From Chitinophagaceae bacterium (GTDB lineage: Bacteria; Bacteroidota; Bacteroidia; Chitinophagales; Chitinophagaceae), in contig DPFD01000026.1 in assembly GCA_003534175.1 (NCBI GenBank), forward strand, positions 22,640 through 30,086: a stretch of DNA of 7,447 bases, in the 5' to 3' direction. Shown one piece after another: positions 1 to 6,657 of the stretch. Made by a program: the position numbers and the translations under genes. The notes below the pieces were generated by a model, which worked only from the letters and a program-made list of their open reading frames with translations, did no database searches and was not told the DNA's origin. Positions within the stretch are counted from its first letter, which is position 1, and each line of letters starts with the position of its first letter.

Positions 1-240
1 GAACAAAATATTTTTTTTAAAATTACTCACAGGGCCCGACCGGCTGAAACCTTTGTGGAATAAAGGTTTGGGAGGATATGGATATGGTAAAAATACGATA
101 CCCCTAAAAGCCTGTTCGCTGAAACCCTTTACAGGCGGGCGTTTTCGGCGTTTCTTCTAAAGTGCTGTATTGGCGGGGTTTTCGAAGGAATATACAATTC
201 AGCCGAATTGACAAAACACCTGTTTTTTTGTTTTGCACAA
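1..240. other. Gene-free left edge with small inverted repeats
   Basis: No convincing coding region is seen. The only open frame of any length, on the minus strand, overlaps the real gene to its right and has no recognisable motif. The stretch holds several small dyads: AAACCTTT-N7-AAAGGTTT at 47-69, GCCTGT-N15-ACAGGC at 110-136, and CAATTC-AGCC-GAATTG at 195-210. The phrase GCTGAAACC(C)TTT occurs twice on the plus strand (44-54 and 118-130). These could belong to the 3' end of the minus-strand operon or to an unseen element beyond the left edge. Confidence 0.5.
195..235 (-). terminator. Possible weak terminator region after the xth-DUF4286 operon
   Basis: Just downstream of the DUF4286 stop codon on the minus strand lie two small inverted repeats. 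One is CAAAAC/GTTTTG (212-217 with 230-235); its loop is rich in A when read on the minus strand. The other is CAATTC-GGCT-GAATTG (210-195), followed by TATATT. Neither has a GC-rich stem with a clean U-tract, so this is a weak candidate placed by context more than by structure. Confidence 0.25.
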
Positions 241-546
241 TTAGTGAATAACTTTCATCACCGAACGAAAGGCGATGAAGCGGTTGCCCCACTGATCCAG
301 TCCTTTTTGACGCATAATCCCGGCATGTTCCCTGATGTAACGTTGGTAATCTGATTCTGAATGTGCCTTATATTGTATGGCATAAGTTACGCCCTCTTCA
401 TCTACAGGTTCCATCAACTGTAATACACTGGCATCATGAAAGCAGCCGGTAGCAAGGATTTCAGGGATATGTTCCTCCTTAAGCCATTCGAGCCAGTTGT
501 TGGCAATGGAGGTTTCTACTTTTACGGTAACGTTGTAAATAATCAT
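241..546 (-). CDS. DUF4286 family protein (101 aa)
   Basis: A small cytoplasmic protein of unknown function, recognised as DUF4286-like from its opening MIIYNVTVKVE, the segment WLEWLKEEHIPEILATGCF, and the later YAIQYKAHSESDYQRYI and HAGIMRQKGLDQWGNRF. Proteins of this family are about 100 residues and common in Bacteroidota; the fold resembles small ferredoxin-like or dimeric alpha-beta-barrel proteins, but that is inference. I chose the ATG at 546 rather than the longer frame start at 579, because the family begins at MIIYNV and the longer version would run 11 codons into the upstream nuclease gene. The ATG overlaps the xth stop in the sequence ATGA, so the two genes should be translationally coupled. 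There is no signal peptide or membrane segment. The stop codon is TAA. No biochemical role can be assigned. Confidence 0.88.
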   Translation of the reverse strand: MIIYNVTVKVETSIANNWLEWLKEEHIPEILATGCFHDASVLQLMEPVDEEGVTYAIQYKAHSESDYQRYIREHAGIMRQKGLDQWGNRFIAFRSVMKVIH

Positions 547-1319
547 GATTTCAGGTTTAATTCCAGGTAGGCCGGACAATGATCACTGTGTTTCACAAGT
601 GGGTAAATATCTACTGCAACGATGGATGATTTCAGGTTTTCGCTAACCATGATATAGTCAATTCTCCAGCCTTTATTCTCCAATCGGGTGGAGGGGCGCA
701 ACTGGTGCCACCACGTATAATGGTGTGGTTCCTGATTCAGTTCCCGGAAAGAATCTACAAATCCGGAGGCAATGAAACGGTCCATCCAGGCGCGTTCTTC
801 CGGCAAAAACCCCGAACTTTTTTTATTGGAAACCGGATTGTGAATGTCAATTTCTCGATGGGCAATATTGTAATCTCCGCACACAATCAGTTGTTTTCTG
901 GTTTTGCGCAAATGACTGATGTACTCCATGAATTCATCCAGCCATATATATTTGTACTGCTGTCGTTCTTCTCCGGTGGTACCTGATGGAAAGTACGCAC
1001 TGAGGATGGATATTTTTCCAAAATCGGCACGTATCACCCGGCCTTCCATATCGCTTTGATGCACCCCATTGCCGGTGATTACTTTATCGGGAGCGGTTCG
1101 GCTTAAGATGCCCACTCCACTGTATCCTTTTTTATCGGCACAAAACCAGTAGCTGTGATATCCGGCATCCAGGATGGCTTTTGAATCAATATCCTGTTCA
1201 TGTGCTTTCACTTCCTGCAAACAAATAACATCTGCCGGATTGGTTTGAAGCCAATCCAGAAAACCTTTACGTATCGCTGCACGGATGCCGTTTACATTGT
1301 AAGTGATGATGCGCATCAT
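543..1319 (-). CDS. xth: Exodeoxyribonuclease III / class II AP endonuclease
   Basis: A DNA repair nuclease of the exonuclease-endonuclease-phosphatase fold. It cleaves DNA 5' of abasic sites and removes 3' blocking groups, acting in base excision repair with a divalent metal. All the family hallmarks are visible: ITYNVNGIRAA near the N terminus (Asn8, Asn10), CLQEVKA with metal ligand Glu36, SAYFPSG with Tyr109, GDYN with Asp149 and Asn151, WRIDYI with Asp221, and HSDHCP with catalytic Asp246 and His247. The length of 257-258 aa is normal. The gene begins with two adjacent ATG codons (1317-1319 and 1314-1316). Homologues usually start M-(K/R)-I-I, so the second may be the real one; a purine-rich AAAAGAAG lies just upstream. 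The end overlaps the DUF4286 start. The sequence looks closer to the APE1/ExoA branch than to E. coli XthA, though I cannot align it here. Confidence 0.95.
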   Translation of the reverse strand: MMRIITYNVNGIRAAIRKGFLDWLQTNPADVICLQEVKAHEQDIDSKAILDAGYHSYWFCADKKGYSGVGILSRTAPDKVITGNGVHQSDMEGRVIRADFGKISILSAYFPSGTTGEERQQYKYIWLDEFMEYISHLRKTRKQLIVCGDYNIAHREIDIHNPVSNKKSSGFLPEERAWMDRFIASGFVDSFRELNQEPHHYTWWHQLRPSTRLENKGWRIDYIMVSENLKSSIVAVDIYPLVKHSDHCPAYLELNLKS

Positions 1320-1330
1320 TCTTCTTTTCG

Positions 1331-1338
1331 CAAACTTA
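1331..1338 (-). promoter_or_regulatory. Candidate Bacteroidota -7 box for xth
   Basis: Read on the minus strand this is TAAGTTTG, a full match to the TAnnTTTG -7 element of the Bacteroidota primary sigma factor. It lies only about 12 bases upstream of the xth ATG, which would leave a nearly leaderless transcript. I found no TTTG/TTG -33 element at the expected distance of about 19-21 bases, so this may be chance. Confidence 0.3.
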
Positions 1339-1451
1339 CACCGCTTCTGTTATTTATAAACTGAATTCATTGAACAGATTTCAATAGATTACAAACTGCA
1401 CGCACCAAAGGAATAGAAATCATTCTGATGGCCACAAGCCTTTGCAGTCAC

Positions 1452-1488
1452 ACATAATTGTATGTATTATTTCATCTGCGTATGCAGA
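1452..1488. repeat. Two small hairpins after the cysteine-rich gene
   Basis: Two adjacent perfect dyads lie between the stop of the exported cysteine-rich gene and xth: ACATA-ATTG-TATGT (1452-1465) and TCTGC-GTAT-GCAGA (1475-1488). Both are short, and neither is followed by a good U-tract on the minus strand. They could weakly end transcription from the gene at 1505-1837, but this is not established. Confidence 0.25.
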
Positions 1489-1504
1489 GGCCAATCACAC
1501 GCTT

Positions 1505-1837
1505 TTATTCAGGTTTGTGTTGAAAACAATATTCGTTAGCAATGCTTGTCATGTGCTGGCATCGGGTGCCTTTCTTCGTTATTCCTTTACATTGCTTTGT
1601 GGTGGAGGTACCGCGAGGTTTATTAAGTACACTCTGACTGTTCGATGGAGGTTTACATACTTTACAGGGGGTGAATCCTTTTTTTGCTGCTTCAGCTATC
1701 GAAACCTGATGTGATACATTTTTTACCGTGTGGCAATTCCCGGCATGATACTTTTGTCCATACGGTGTAATGTACACCGACTGTCCTCTGGATGTGCCTG
1801 AGATCAGAATCAATACTATTAGGAACAGTGTACGCAT
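1505..1837 (-). CDS. Small exported cysteine-rich, probably metal-binding protein (110 aa)
   Basis: Function unknown. Residues 1-19 look like a Sec signal peptide: MRT, a hydrophobic run LFLIVLILI, then SGTSRGQ as a likely cleavage region. The mature part has two cysteine modules. The first (about 20-62) reads VYITPYGQKYH-x3-C and ends GFTPCKVC, giving His31, Cys35, Cys58 and Cys61. This YHxxxC...PCxxC pattern is familiar from small zinc-binding modules attached to secreted nucleases and similar proteins. The second (83-107) reads CKGITKKGTRC...YCFQH, with Cys83, Cys93, Cys104 and His107, like the short DUF5763-type zinc motif. The linker (63-81) is rich in Ser, Asn, Lys and Thr. The gene begins 47 bases after metH2 ends, so it may be read from the metH transcript. 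Metal binding is inferred from the Cys/His spacing only. Start ATG at 1837, stop TAA. Confidence 0.8.
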   Translation of the reverse strand: MRTLFLIVLILISGTSRGQSVYITPYGQKYHAGNCHTVKNVSHQVSIAEAAKKGFTPCKVCKPPSNSQSVLNKPRGTSTTKQCKGITKKGTRCQHMTSIANEYCFQHKPE

Positions 1838-1884
1838 ATTCGATTAGATGAATGGTATCACACCGTTAAGGTACAATGCTTTTA

Positions 1885-4053
1885 TCATTCCAATATCGGG
1901 CGCAGCCATCTTTCGGCTTCTTCCAGCGACATGTTTTTTCGTTGCGCATAATCGTTCAGCTGATCGCGGTCAATTTTCCCTACGCCAAAATATTTACTGT
2001 CAGGATGTGCAAAATACCATCCGCAAACCGACGATGCCGGTGACATGGCCAGAGATTCTGTCAGGTGAATGCACGTAGCAGCTTCTCCTCCCAACAATTC
2101 AAACAGTTTATATTTTTCGGTGTGGTCAGGACAGGCCGGGTATCCGGGTGCCGGACGAATCCCGGAATAGGCTTCGCGGATCAGTTCCTCGTTGGAGAAA
2201 GATTCAGTGGCACTGTACCCCCAATACTCCTTGCGTACTTTTTCATGCAGGTATTCTGCGGAAGCTTCTGCCAACCGGTCGCCCAGTGCCTGCAACATAA
2301 TCTTATTGTAATCATCCTGTGCGTCGTGGAATTTTTTCACCCATACATCCAGCTCCTGAATGGTTACGGAGAAGGCACCCATATAATCAGTGCCATAGGT
2401 GTGCGGACGAATAAAGTCAGACAAACTCAGATTGGGTTGACCGGCAGCTTTTTTAATTTGTTGCCTTAAAAACTCCAACCGTATTGGATGTTCGGGGTGT
2501 TGAACTTCCACGGTATCGGGAGCCGTTTTAGCCACTTCCCAGAATCCGATGACACCATGAGCTTTCACCCACTTTTCATCTATTACTTTTTTCAACAGGT
2601 TGCGGGCATCGTTATACAATTTCGTTGCCTCCGCTCCGATTACTGCATCGCTCAATATAGCAGGGAATTTACCGTGCATTTCCCATGCAATGAAAAAGGG
2701 TTGCCAGTCGATATAAGGCATTAAATCCTGCAGCTCAATATCAGCAAAAATGCGGGTTCCGGTAAATGTGGGTTTCACCGGCTGATACCCTTCCCATTCA
2801 ATGGGCGCGGTGTTTTTAGCCGCTTCGGGATACGTAAGAAACTGCTTGGCCGTTTGCTTATTACTAAAATCTGTTTTCAGCTTTTCATATTCACCGCGGA
2901 TGTTGCTGAGGAATGTATCACGCTGCTCCGGCTGCATTAAGCTACCGGTAACGGTTACACTACGGCTGGCATCCAGCACGTGCACCACTCCATGATCGTA
3001 TTCCTGTGCAATTCTTACGGCTGTATGCATGCGGCTGGTAGTAGCGCCGCCAATCAGCAGCGGAATGTTCATGCCGGTTCTTTTCATCTCCCGGGCAATG
3101 TGAACCATTTCATCCAGCGAAGGGGTGATTAATCCGCTCAGGCCAATGATATCTACTTTATGATTGCGTGCTTCGGTGAGAATTTTTTCAGCAGGAACCA
3201 TTACGCCGAGGTCAACCACATCATAGCCGTTACATCCGAGTACTACTCCTACAATATTTTTACCGATATCGTGTACATCTCCTTTTACAGTGGCTAACAA
3301 TATTTTTGCTGCACCCTGAACAGAACCATCCTTACCATCGGCAACATCCTGTTTTCTTTTTTCTTCCTTTTCCAGTTCAATATACGGGGTGAGTATAGCA
3401 ACGGCTTTCTTCATTACGCGCGCGCTTTTCACCACCTGGGGCAAAAACATCTTGCCGGATCCAAACAAATCTCCCACGATATTCATACCATCCATGAGCG
3501 GACCTTCAATTACATCCAGCGGCCGAGGATACTTCATGCGGGCTTCTTCCGTATCTGCATCAATATAATCTGTGATGCCATTCACCAGGGCATGGGCTAA
3601 TCTTTTTTCCACCGTATCATTGCGCCAGCTTTCATCTTTAACCGTTTCCTTTCCGCGCGATTTAACGGTTTCTGCAAAGGCAATCAGTTTTTCGGTGGCT
3701 TCATTGTTTTCATTGTTTCTGTTCAGGATAACATCTTCACACAGTTGTTTGAGTTGAGGTTCAATTTCATCATACACTACCAGTTGTCCTGCATTTACAA
3801 TACCCATATCCATACCCGCTTTAATAGCGTGGAACAGAAACACACTGTGTATAGCTTCCCGCACATGGTCGTTTCCGCGGAATGAAAAAGATACGTTACT
3901 AACGCCACCGCTTACACGCGTTAAAGGCATTTGTTTTTTAATTTCGCGGGTTGCCTCTATAAAATCCACGGCGTAATTATTGTGTTCTTCCATTCCCGTG
4001 GCTATTGCAAAAATGTTGGGGTCGAAGATGATGTCTTGCGGAGCGTATCCCAC
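1885..4053 (-). CDS. metH: metH2 C-terminal segment: end of folate barrel, B12-binding and reactivation domains (722 codons)
   Basis: This segment begins directly after the TAG with a GTG that could in principle serve as a restart, though no ribosome-binding sequence is visible. Numbering from that GTG: residues 1-90 finish the pterin-binding barrel ([39 protein letters not shown]). Residues about 145-235 are the helical cap ([33 protein letters not shown]). Residues 250-385 form the cobalamin domain, with GDVHDIGKN giving cobalt ligand His261, [11 protein letters not shown] (Ser306, Thr310) and [12 protein letters not shown]. The reactivation domain follows from about 430, with [16 protein letters not shown] and the SAM-binding [12 protein letters not shown] (633-644). 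All expected motifs for B12 binding and reductive remethylation are intact, so the downstream frame shows no decay. Stop codon TGA. Confidence 0.85.
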   Translation of the reverse strand: MGYAPQDIIFDPNIFAIATGMEEHNNYAVDFIEATREIKKQMPLTRVSGGVSNVSFSFRGNDHVREAIHSVFLFHAIKAGMDMGIVNAGQLVVYDEIEPQLKQLCEDVILNRNNENNEATEKLIAFAETVKSRGKETVKDESWRNDTVEKRLAHALVNGITDYIDADTEEARMKYPRPLDVIEGPLMDGMNIVGDLFGSGKMFLPQVVKSARVMKKAVAILTPYIELEKEEKRKQDVADGKDGSVQGAAKILLATVKGDVHDIGKNIVGVVLGCNGYDVVDLGVMVPAEKILTEARNHKVDIIGLSGLITPSLDEMVHIAREMKRTGMNIPLLIGGATTSRMHTAVRIAQEYDHGVVHVLDASRSVTVTGSLMQPEQRDTFLSNIRGEYEKLKTDFSNKQTAKQFLTYPEAAKNTAPIEWEGYQPVKPTFTGTRIFADIELQDLMPYIDWQPFFIAWEMHGKFPAILSDAVIGAEATKLYNDARNLLKKVIDEKWVKAHGVIGFWEVAKTAPDTVEVQHPEHPIRLEFLRQQIKKAAGQPNLSLSDFIRPHTYGTDYMGAFSVTIQELDVWVKKFHDAQDDYNKIMLQALGDRLAEASAEYLHEKVRKEYWGYSATESFSNEELIREAYSGIRPAPGYPACPDHTEKYKLFELLGGEAATCIHLTESLAMSPASSVCGWYFAHPDSKYFGVGKIDRDQLNDYAQRKNMSLEEAERWLRPILE

Positions 4054-4056
4054 CTA
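4054..4056 (-). other. In-frame amber codon within metH2
   Basis: The minus strand reads CTC ACC CGG TAG GTG GGA TAC, that is L-T-R-stop-V-G-Y. E. coli MetH, recalled from knowledge, has ILTEEVGFPPEDIIFDP here, so the TAG stands in the place of one ordinary residue (probably Glu, Lys or Gln, each one base away from TAG). No bases are gained or lost. The other stop codons in the window are TAA (DUF4286, the cysteine-rich gene, metH1) or TGA (xth, metH2); none is TAG. Confidence 0.95.
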
Positions 4057-4602
4057 CCGGGTGAGGATATCATACGCTCGTTTACAAATTTCAATTTTGC
4101 GTTCTTTGGTATCCGCTTGTCCGGTTTCATCGAATGCCATCACAATTACCGCAGCGCCAAAACTTTTGCAGATATTGGCCTGTTCAATAAAGGCGGCTTC
4201 GCCTTCTTTAAGGGATATGGAGTTTACAATACATTTCCCCTGCACACATTTCAACCCTGCTTTAATGATTTCAAACTTGCTGCTGTCGATCATGATGGGA
4301 ATACGGGCAATGTCGGGTTCTGATTGCATCAGGTTGAGGAAGGTAGTCATGGCTTCCACCCCGTTGAGCAGGGCGTCATCCATATTTACGTCCAGGATTT
4401 GTGCGCCGTTTTCCACCTGTTGGCGAGCCACTGAAAGGGCTTCTTCATACAAGCCTTCGCGTACCAGTCTGGCAAACTTTTTACTACCGGTAACGTTGGT
4501 TCTTTCCCCTACGTTAATAAAATTAGTTTCGGGCCGTACGATAAGTGGTTCCAGCCCGCTGAGGCGCAGATAGGGTTTTATAGTTATTTGATCGATCGAC
4601 AT
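4054..4602 (-). CDS. metH: metH2 N-terminal segment: start of folate-binding domain (182 aa)
   Basis: The first 182 codons of metH2, ending at the TAG. It encodes most of a pterin-binding TIM barrel like that of MetH and dihydropteroate synthase. Visible motifs are [14 protein letters not shown] (27-40), ILDVNMDD (69-76), [12 protein letters not shown] (102-113), [14 protein letters not shown] (122-135) and [13 protein letters not shown] (152-164). The last residues, RAYDILTR, match the family helix that normally continues straight into VGFPPEDIIFDP, exactly what follows the stop. On its own this fragment is an incomplete barrel and unlikely to bind folate. The ATG at 4602 lies 11 bases after the metH1 stop; the gap has no clear Shine-Dalgarno sequence, as is common in Bacteroidota. 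Confidence 0.85.
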   Translation of the reverse strand: MSIDQITIKPYLRLSGLEPLIVRPETNFINVGERTNVTGSKKFARLVREGLYEEALSVARQQVENGAQILDVNMDDALLNGVEAMTTFLNLMQSEPDIARIPIMIDSSKFEIIKAGLKCVQGKCIVNSISLKEGEAAFIEQANICKSFGAAVIVMAFDETGQADTKERKIEICKRAYDILTR

Positions 4603-4613
4603 ACCAACAGGGT

Positions 4614-5624
4614 TTAAATATTTTCAAGTACGGGTAACGGGCGAGGAGCAAAGGCTGCAACGGATTGAGCAATGTGTTGAATATGAGCCGGGGTGGTGCC
4701 GCAGCATCCGCCTACAATATTCAGGAAACCTTCTTTTGCCCACGATTCAATGATGTGGGCAGTTTGATGAGGTTGTTCATCATATTCTCCAAACGCATTG
4801 GGCAAGCCGGCGTTGGGATAGGCTGAAGTAAAGCAGGAAGCAATCTGACTCAGTTCTTCGATATGTGGCCTCATTTGTTCAGCGCCGAGGGCGCAGTTTA
4901 AACCCACACTCAGCGGATTGGCGTGCATCACTGAAATATAAAAAGCTTCGAGGGTTTGTCCGCTCAGGGTACGTCCGCTTGCATCAGTAATGGTACCGGA
5001 AATCATGATGGGCAGTTCCGGCAGGTGATTGTTACGGAAGAATTCCTTTGCGGCAAAGATGGCGGCCTTGGCATTAAGGGTATCAAAAATGGTTTCTATC
5101 AGCAGGATATCCACGCCGCCGTCTGTAAGTCCTTTAATTTGCTCGGTGTAAGCCGTTACCACTTCATCGAAAGAAACGGCGCGGTACCCGGGGTTGTTTA
5201 CATCGGGGGAAAGGGATAATGTTTTATTGAGCGGACCAATGGCACCGGCCACAAAGCGTGGTTTATCGGGGTTTTGTTGGGTGAATGCATCGGCAGCCCG
5301 GCGGGCACATTGTGCTGAGGCCACATTCAGTTCATAGGCCAGTTCCTGCATATCATAATCGGCCTGGGCAACAGAGGTGCTGCTGAAAGTATTGGTTTCA
5401 ATGATGTCGGCACCGGCTTCGAGGTACTGGCGGTGTATGCCTTCAATCATATCGGGCTGTGTGATGCTGAGTAAATCGTTGTTTCCCTTTACATCGGTAT
5501 GCCAGTTTTTGAAGCGCTCGCCGCGGTAGGTTTCTTCCGTGGGTTTATGTTGTTGAATCATGGTGCCCATGGCCCCGTCAATAATCAGGATGCGTTCCTG
5601 CAAACACTCGCGTAATGATTTCAT
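4614..5624 (-). CDS. metH: metH1: homocysteine S-methyltransferase module of cobalamin-dependent methionine synthase (336 aa)
   Basis: This is the zinc-dependent homocysteine-binding barrel that forms the N-terminal third of E. coli MetH (about 1,227 aa in one chain), here a free-standing protein. It activates homocysteine as a zinc thiolate to accept the methyl group from methylcobalamin. Recognisable segments are [13 protein letters not shown] (12-24), [14 protein letters not shown] (47-60), [14 protein letters not shown] (69-82), [15 protein letters not shown] (126-140), and [20 protein letters not shown] (205-224). The three zinc ligands are Cys244 in [15 protein letters not shown] and Cys307-Cys308 in [11 protein letters not shown]. 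The length and the clean end after the barrel suggest a natural split rather than damage. It is the first gene of the metH operon, with a candidate promoter at 5785-5815. Just before the ATG an AAGG sits five bases away as a modest ribosome-binding site. Stop codon TAA. Confidence 0.94.
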   Translation of the reverse strand: MKSLRECLQERILIIDGAMGTMIQQHKPTEETYRGERFKNWHTDVKGNNDLLSITQPDMIEGIHRQYLEAGADIIETNTFSSTSVAQADYDMQELAYELNVASAQCARRAADAFTQQNPDKPRFVAGAIGPLNKTLSLSPDVNNPGYRAVSFDEVVTAYTEQIKGLTDGGVDILLIETIFDTLNAKAAIFAAKEFFRNNHLPELPIMISGTITDASGRTLSGQTLEAFYISVMHANPLSVGLNCALGAEQMRPHIEELSQIASCFTSAYPNAGLPNAFGEYDEQPHQTAHIIESWAKEGFLNIVGGCCGTTPAHIQHIAQSVAAFAPRPLPVLENI

Positions 5625-5778
5625 ACTAACCTTGTGGTTTTCCGGTTTTTAGCGGATGAAAAATAGGTTCAGGTGAGATATAAACGATAATCTGTACGCG
5701 GAAGTATGCGAATAGGCTCGTTTATTAGTTCATTCCTGATTGAATGCAGTGGATGAACAATAAACAAATCCGCCACTG
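5625..5778 (-). promoter_or_regulatory. metH leader (predicted 5' untranslated region)
   Basis: If transcription starts a few bases after the promoter at 5785-5815, the metH1 message has a leader of about 150 bases. It can form a stem-loop at 5758-5728 (GTTCAT and CC pairing with GG and ATGAAC, one bulged base, 14-base loop). Close to the start codon, AACC-acaa-GGTT could pair and partly cover the AAGG ribosome-binding bases. A GCTAAAAACCGG segment lies just upstream and recalls the 3' box of SAM-II riboswitches. The rest of that aptamer was not found, so no riboswitch is called. Confidence 0.35.
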
Positions 5779-5784
5779 CAAGTG

Positions 5785-5815
5785 CAAATCTATAAAAGGA
5801 AATGGTAATATCAAA
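5785..5815 (-). promoter_or_regulatory. Bacteroidota-type promoter for metH1-metH2
   Basis: Read on the minus strand, TTTG (5815-5812) is followed by exactly 19 bases and then TAGATTTG (5792-5785). This matches the Bacteroidota primary sigma consensus TTTG-N19-21-TAnnTTTG at every defined position. It lies about 160 bases upstream of the metH1 ATG and points toward it. A small dyad CACT-tgc-AGTG (5784-5774) covers the predicted start of transcription and could be an operator, though it is very short. Confidence 0.6.
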
Positions 5816-6007
5816 ATAGGTGTGGGAGAGGCGAGGTTTGGCCGTGTGATTGGTATATAACAGCGCTAGTGGTAAAGGTGATTGCTGGCGCGGGGTTTTA
5901 ATCTTGAAACGGAATGGTGCGTTTTTACTGATATCCATACGATTGAGGCAGGTGCTTTGGCTCATTTACACAAAGGAATCATCCTTTTTACACGGCTAGG
6001 AACCGGG

Positions 6008-6035
6008 TGAGCAAAATAGAAGCACGGGTTGCTCA
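6008..6035. repeat. Inverted repeat TGAGCAA/TTGCTCA
   Basis: A perfect 7-base dyad (6008-6014 and 6029-6035) with a 14-base spacer, located upstream of the metH promoter. Its size would suit either a protein-binding site or a weak stem-loop. No function can be assigned. Confidence 0.35.
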
Positions 6036-6144
6036 GGATGGCGGATGCAATTGGTTATTCAGTTTAACAATGGAAATGTTTTGCAGTATATCTTTTTGAG
6101 CGGTTATTTCAACACAAAAAATTCACATTACCCCCAAAAGTACG

Positions 6145-6159
6145 GGGCACTGCGTGCCC
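6145..6159. repeat. GC-rich hairpin GGGCAC-TGC-GTGCCC
   Basis: A perfect 6-base stem with a 3-base loop, almost pure GC, at the edge of a strongly AT-rich stretch. It is flanked by runs of C on both sides (CCCCC at 6131-6135 and CCACCC at 6158-6163). On neither strand is it followed directly by a clean U-tract. It resembles the small REP-like hairpins dispersed in some genomes, but the window has a single copy, so this cannot be tested here. Confidence 0.35.
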
Positions 6160-6246
6160 ACCCTATTTAAAATTCGGCAAAATTTTTTATAAAAGATGTT
6201 TTTAAACGTTTAGATACGAATGAAAATGTTTGTGCGATATCCATAT

Positions 6247-6265
6247 TTAGAAATACGTATTCTAA
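6247..6265. repeat. Imperfect palindrome centred on ATACGTAT
   Basis: TTAGAAATAC facing GTATTCTAA is a dyad with nine pairs and one extra A in the left arm, containing the 10-base perfect palindrome AATACGTATT (6252-6261). The size and symmetry are like an operator for a dimeric regulator. It lies about 440 bases before the repeat-protein gene and about 460 bases before the metH promoter, so its target is unclear. Confidence 0.25.
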
Positions 6266-6520
6266 TTATTCTCTTTTATAGCGGAACATAAAATCTATCA
6301 CTGAAGGATAATGAGCAAAAAATTATAAAACAGACCTAACGGTATCGTATAGATGTTAGTGTGATTTCAGATAATCGACACGGGTATGCGAAAAGTAGAT
6401 GATAACCCCTTGTGTCTGTATCCGGGTTTACTTGAATAAACACGCTCATAATTTTTACATGATGCTGCAGGGATGAATATTGAAAGTGGTGAATCATTGC
6501 CATCATTGATATAAAAAGAA

Positions 6521-6547
6521 TTTTCATGATGATTACCATCATAAAAA
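6521..6547. repeat. Hairpin ATGATG/CATCAT flanked by T and A runs
   Basis: TTTT-c-ATGATG-attac-CATCAT-a-AAAA forms a dyad with a 6-base inner stem and a 4-base outer A/T stem on either side of one mismatch. It is AT-rich. It might act as a weak bidirectional terminator or be chance in AT-rich DNA. Confidence 0.25.
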
Positions 6548-6657
6548 ACCTGTAATACTGCTTAAGAAATTACCCAAATGATAAATTTACTTCAGACTAA
6601 TGCATGGATGTATGATATGAATAAACAAAATCATGTATCTTGTACCATCTAAATCCC

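Larger units (their letters stand above)
1885..4602 (-). pseudogene. metH: metH2: folate, B12 and reactivation modules of methionine synthase, interrupted by an in-frame TAG
   Basis: Taken as one unit this is a 905-codon gene for the part of cobalamin-dependent methionine synthase that follows the homocysteine module. Modules in order are pterin (methyltetrahydrofolate) binding, B12 cap, B12-binding Rossmann domain, and SAM-dependent reactivation domain. It starts 11 bases after the metH1 stop, so the two genes form an operon and the proteins presumably work together as a split enzyme, an arrangement known in Bacteroidota. A single amber codon at 4054-4056 interrupts the folate-binding barrel at codon 183, with the same frame open on both sides. 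If the stop is real, the folate domain is truncated and the B12 part would need re-initiation or readthrough. If it is a sequencing error, the gene is intact. I label it pseudogene only because of the stop; no other damage is visible. Confidence 0.75.

Noticed and set aside
104..292. A 62-codon minus-strand frame at the left edge
   Set aside because: It overlaps the end of the DUF4286 gene in another frame and has no recognisable features.
4051..4056. TAG read as pyrrolysine or as a reassigned sense codon
   Set aside because: No Pyl or suppressor genes are visible in the window, such use is not known to me in Bacteroidota, and a single substitution or a sequencing error is simpler.
3931..4573. 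Plus-strand open frames opposite metH2
   Set aside because: They lie antisense to a clearly recognised conserved gene and show no motif of their own.
5641..5693. Possible SAM-II riboswitch before metH1, based on GCTAAAAACCGG
   Set aside because: Only the 3' box is similar. I could not find the P1 stem and pseudoknot partners at the right spacing, so I list it only as part of the leader.
5669..5965. A 98-codon open frame on the minus strand upstream of metH1
   Set aside because: It has no recognisable domain, its composition is unlike the neighbouring genes, and it runs straight through the best metH promoter at 5785-5815. Most likely a chance frame.
6336..6542. A 68-codon minus-strand open frame rich in Met and Ile
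   Set aside because: It lies in AT-rich spacer, has no motif, and begins inside the ATGATG/CATCAT hairpin, which explains its run of Met codons.
6582..6589. TAAATTTA as a -7 promoter box for the repeat-protein gene
   Set aside because: It has one mismatch to TAnnTTTG in AT-rich DNA and no TTTG or TTG at the -33 spacing.
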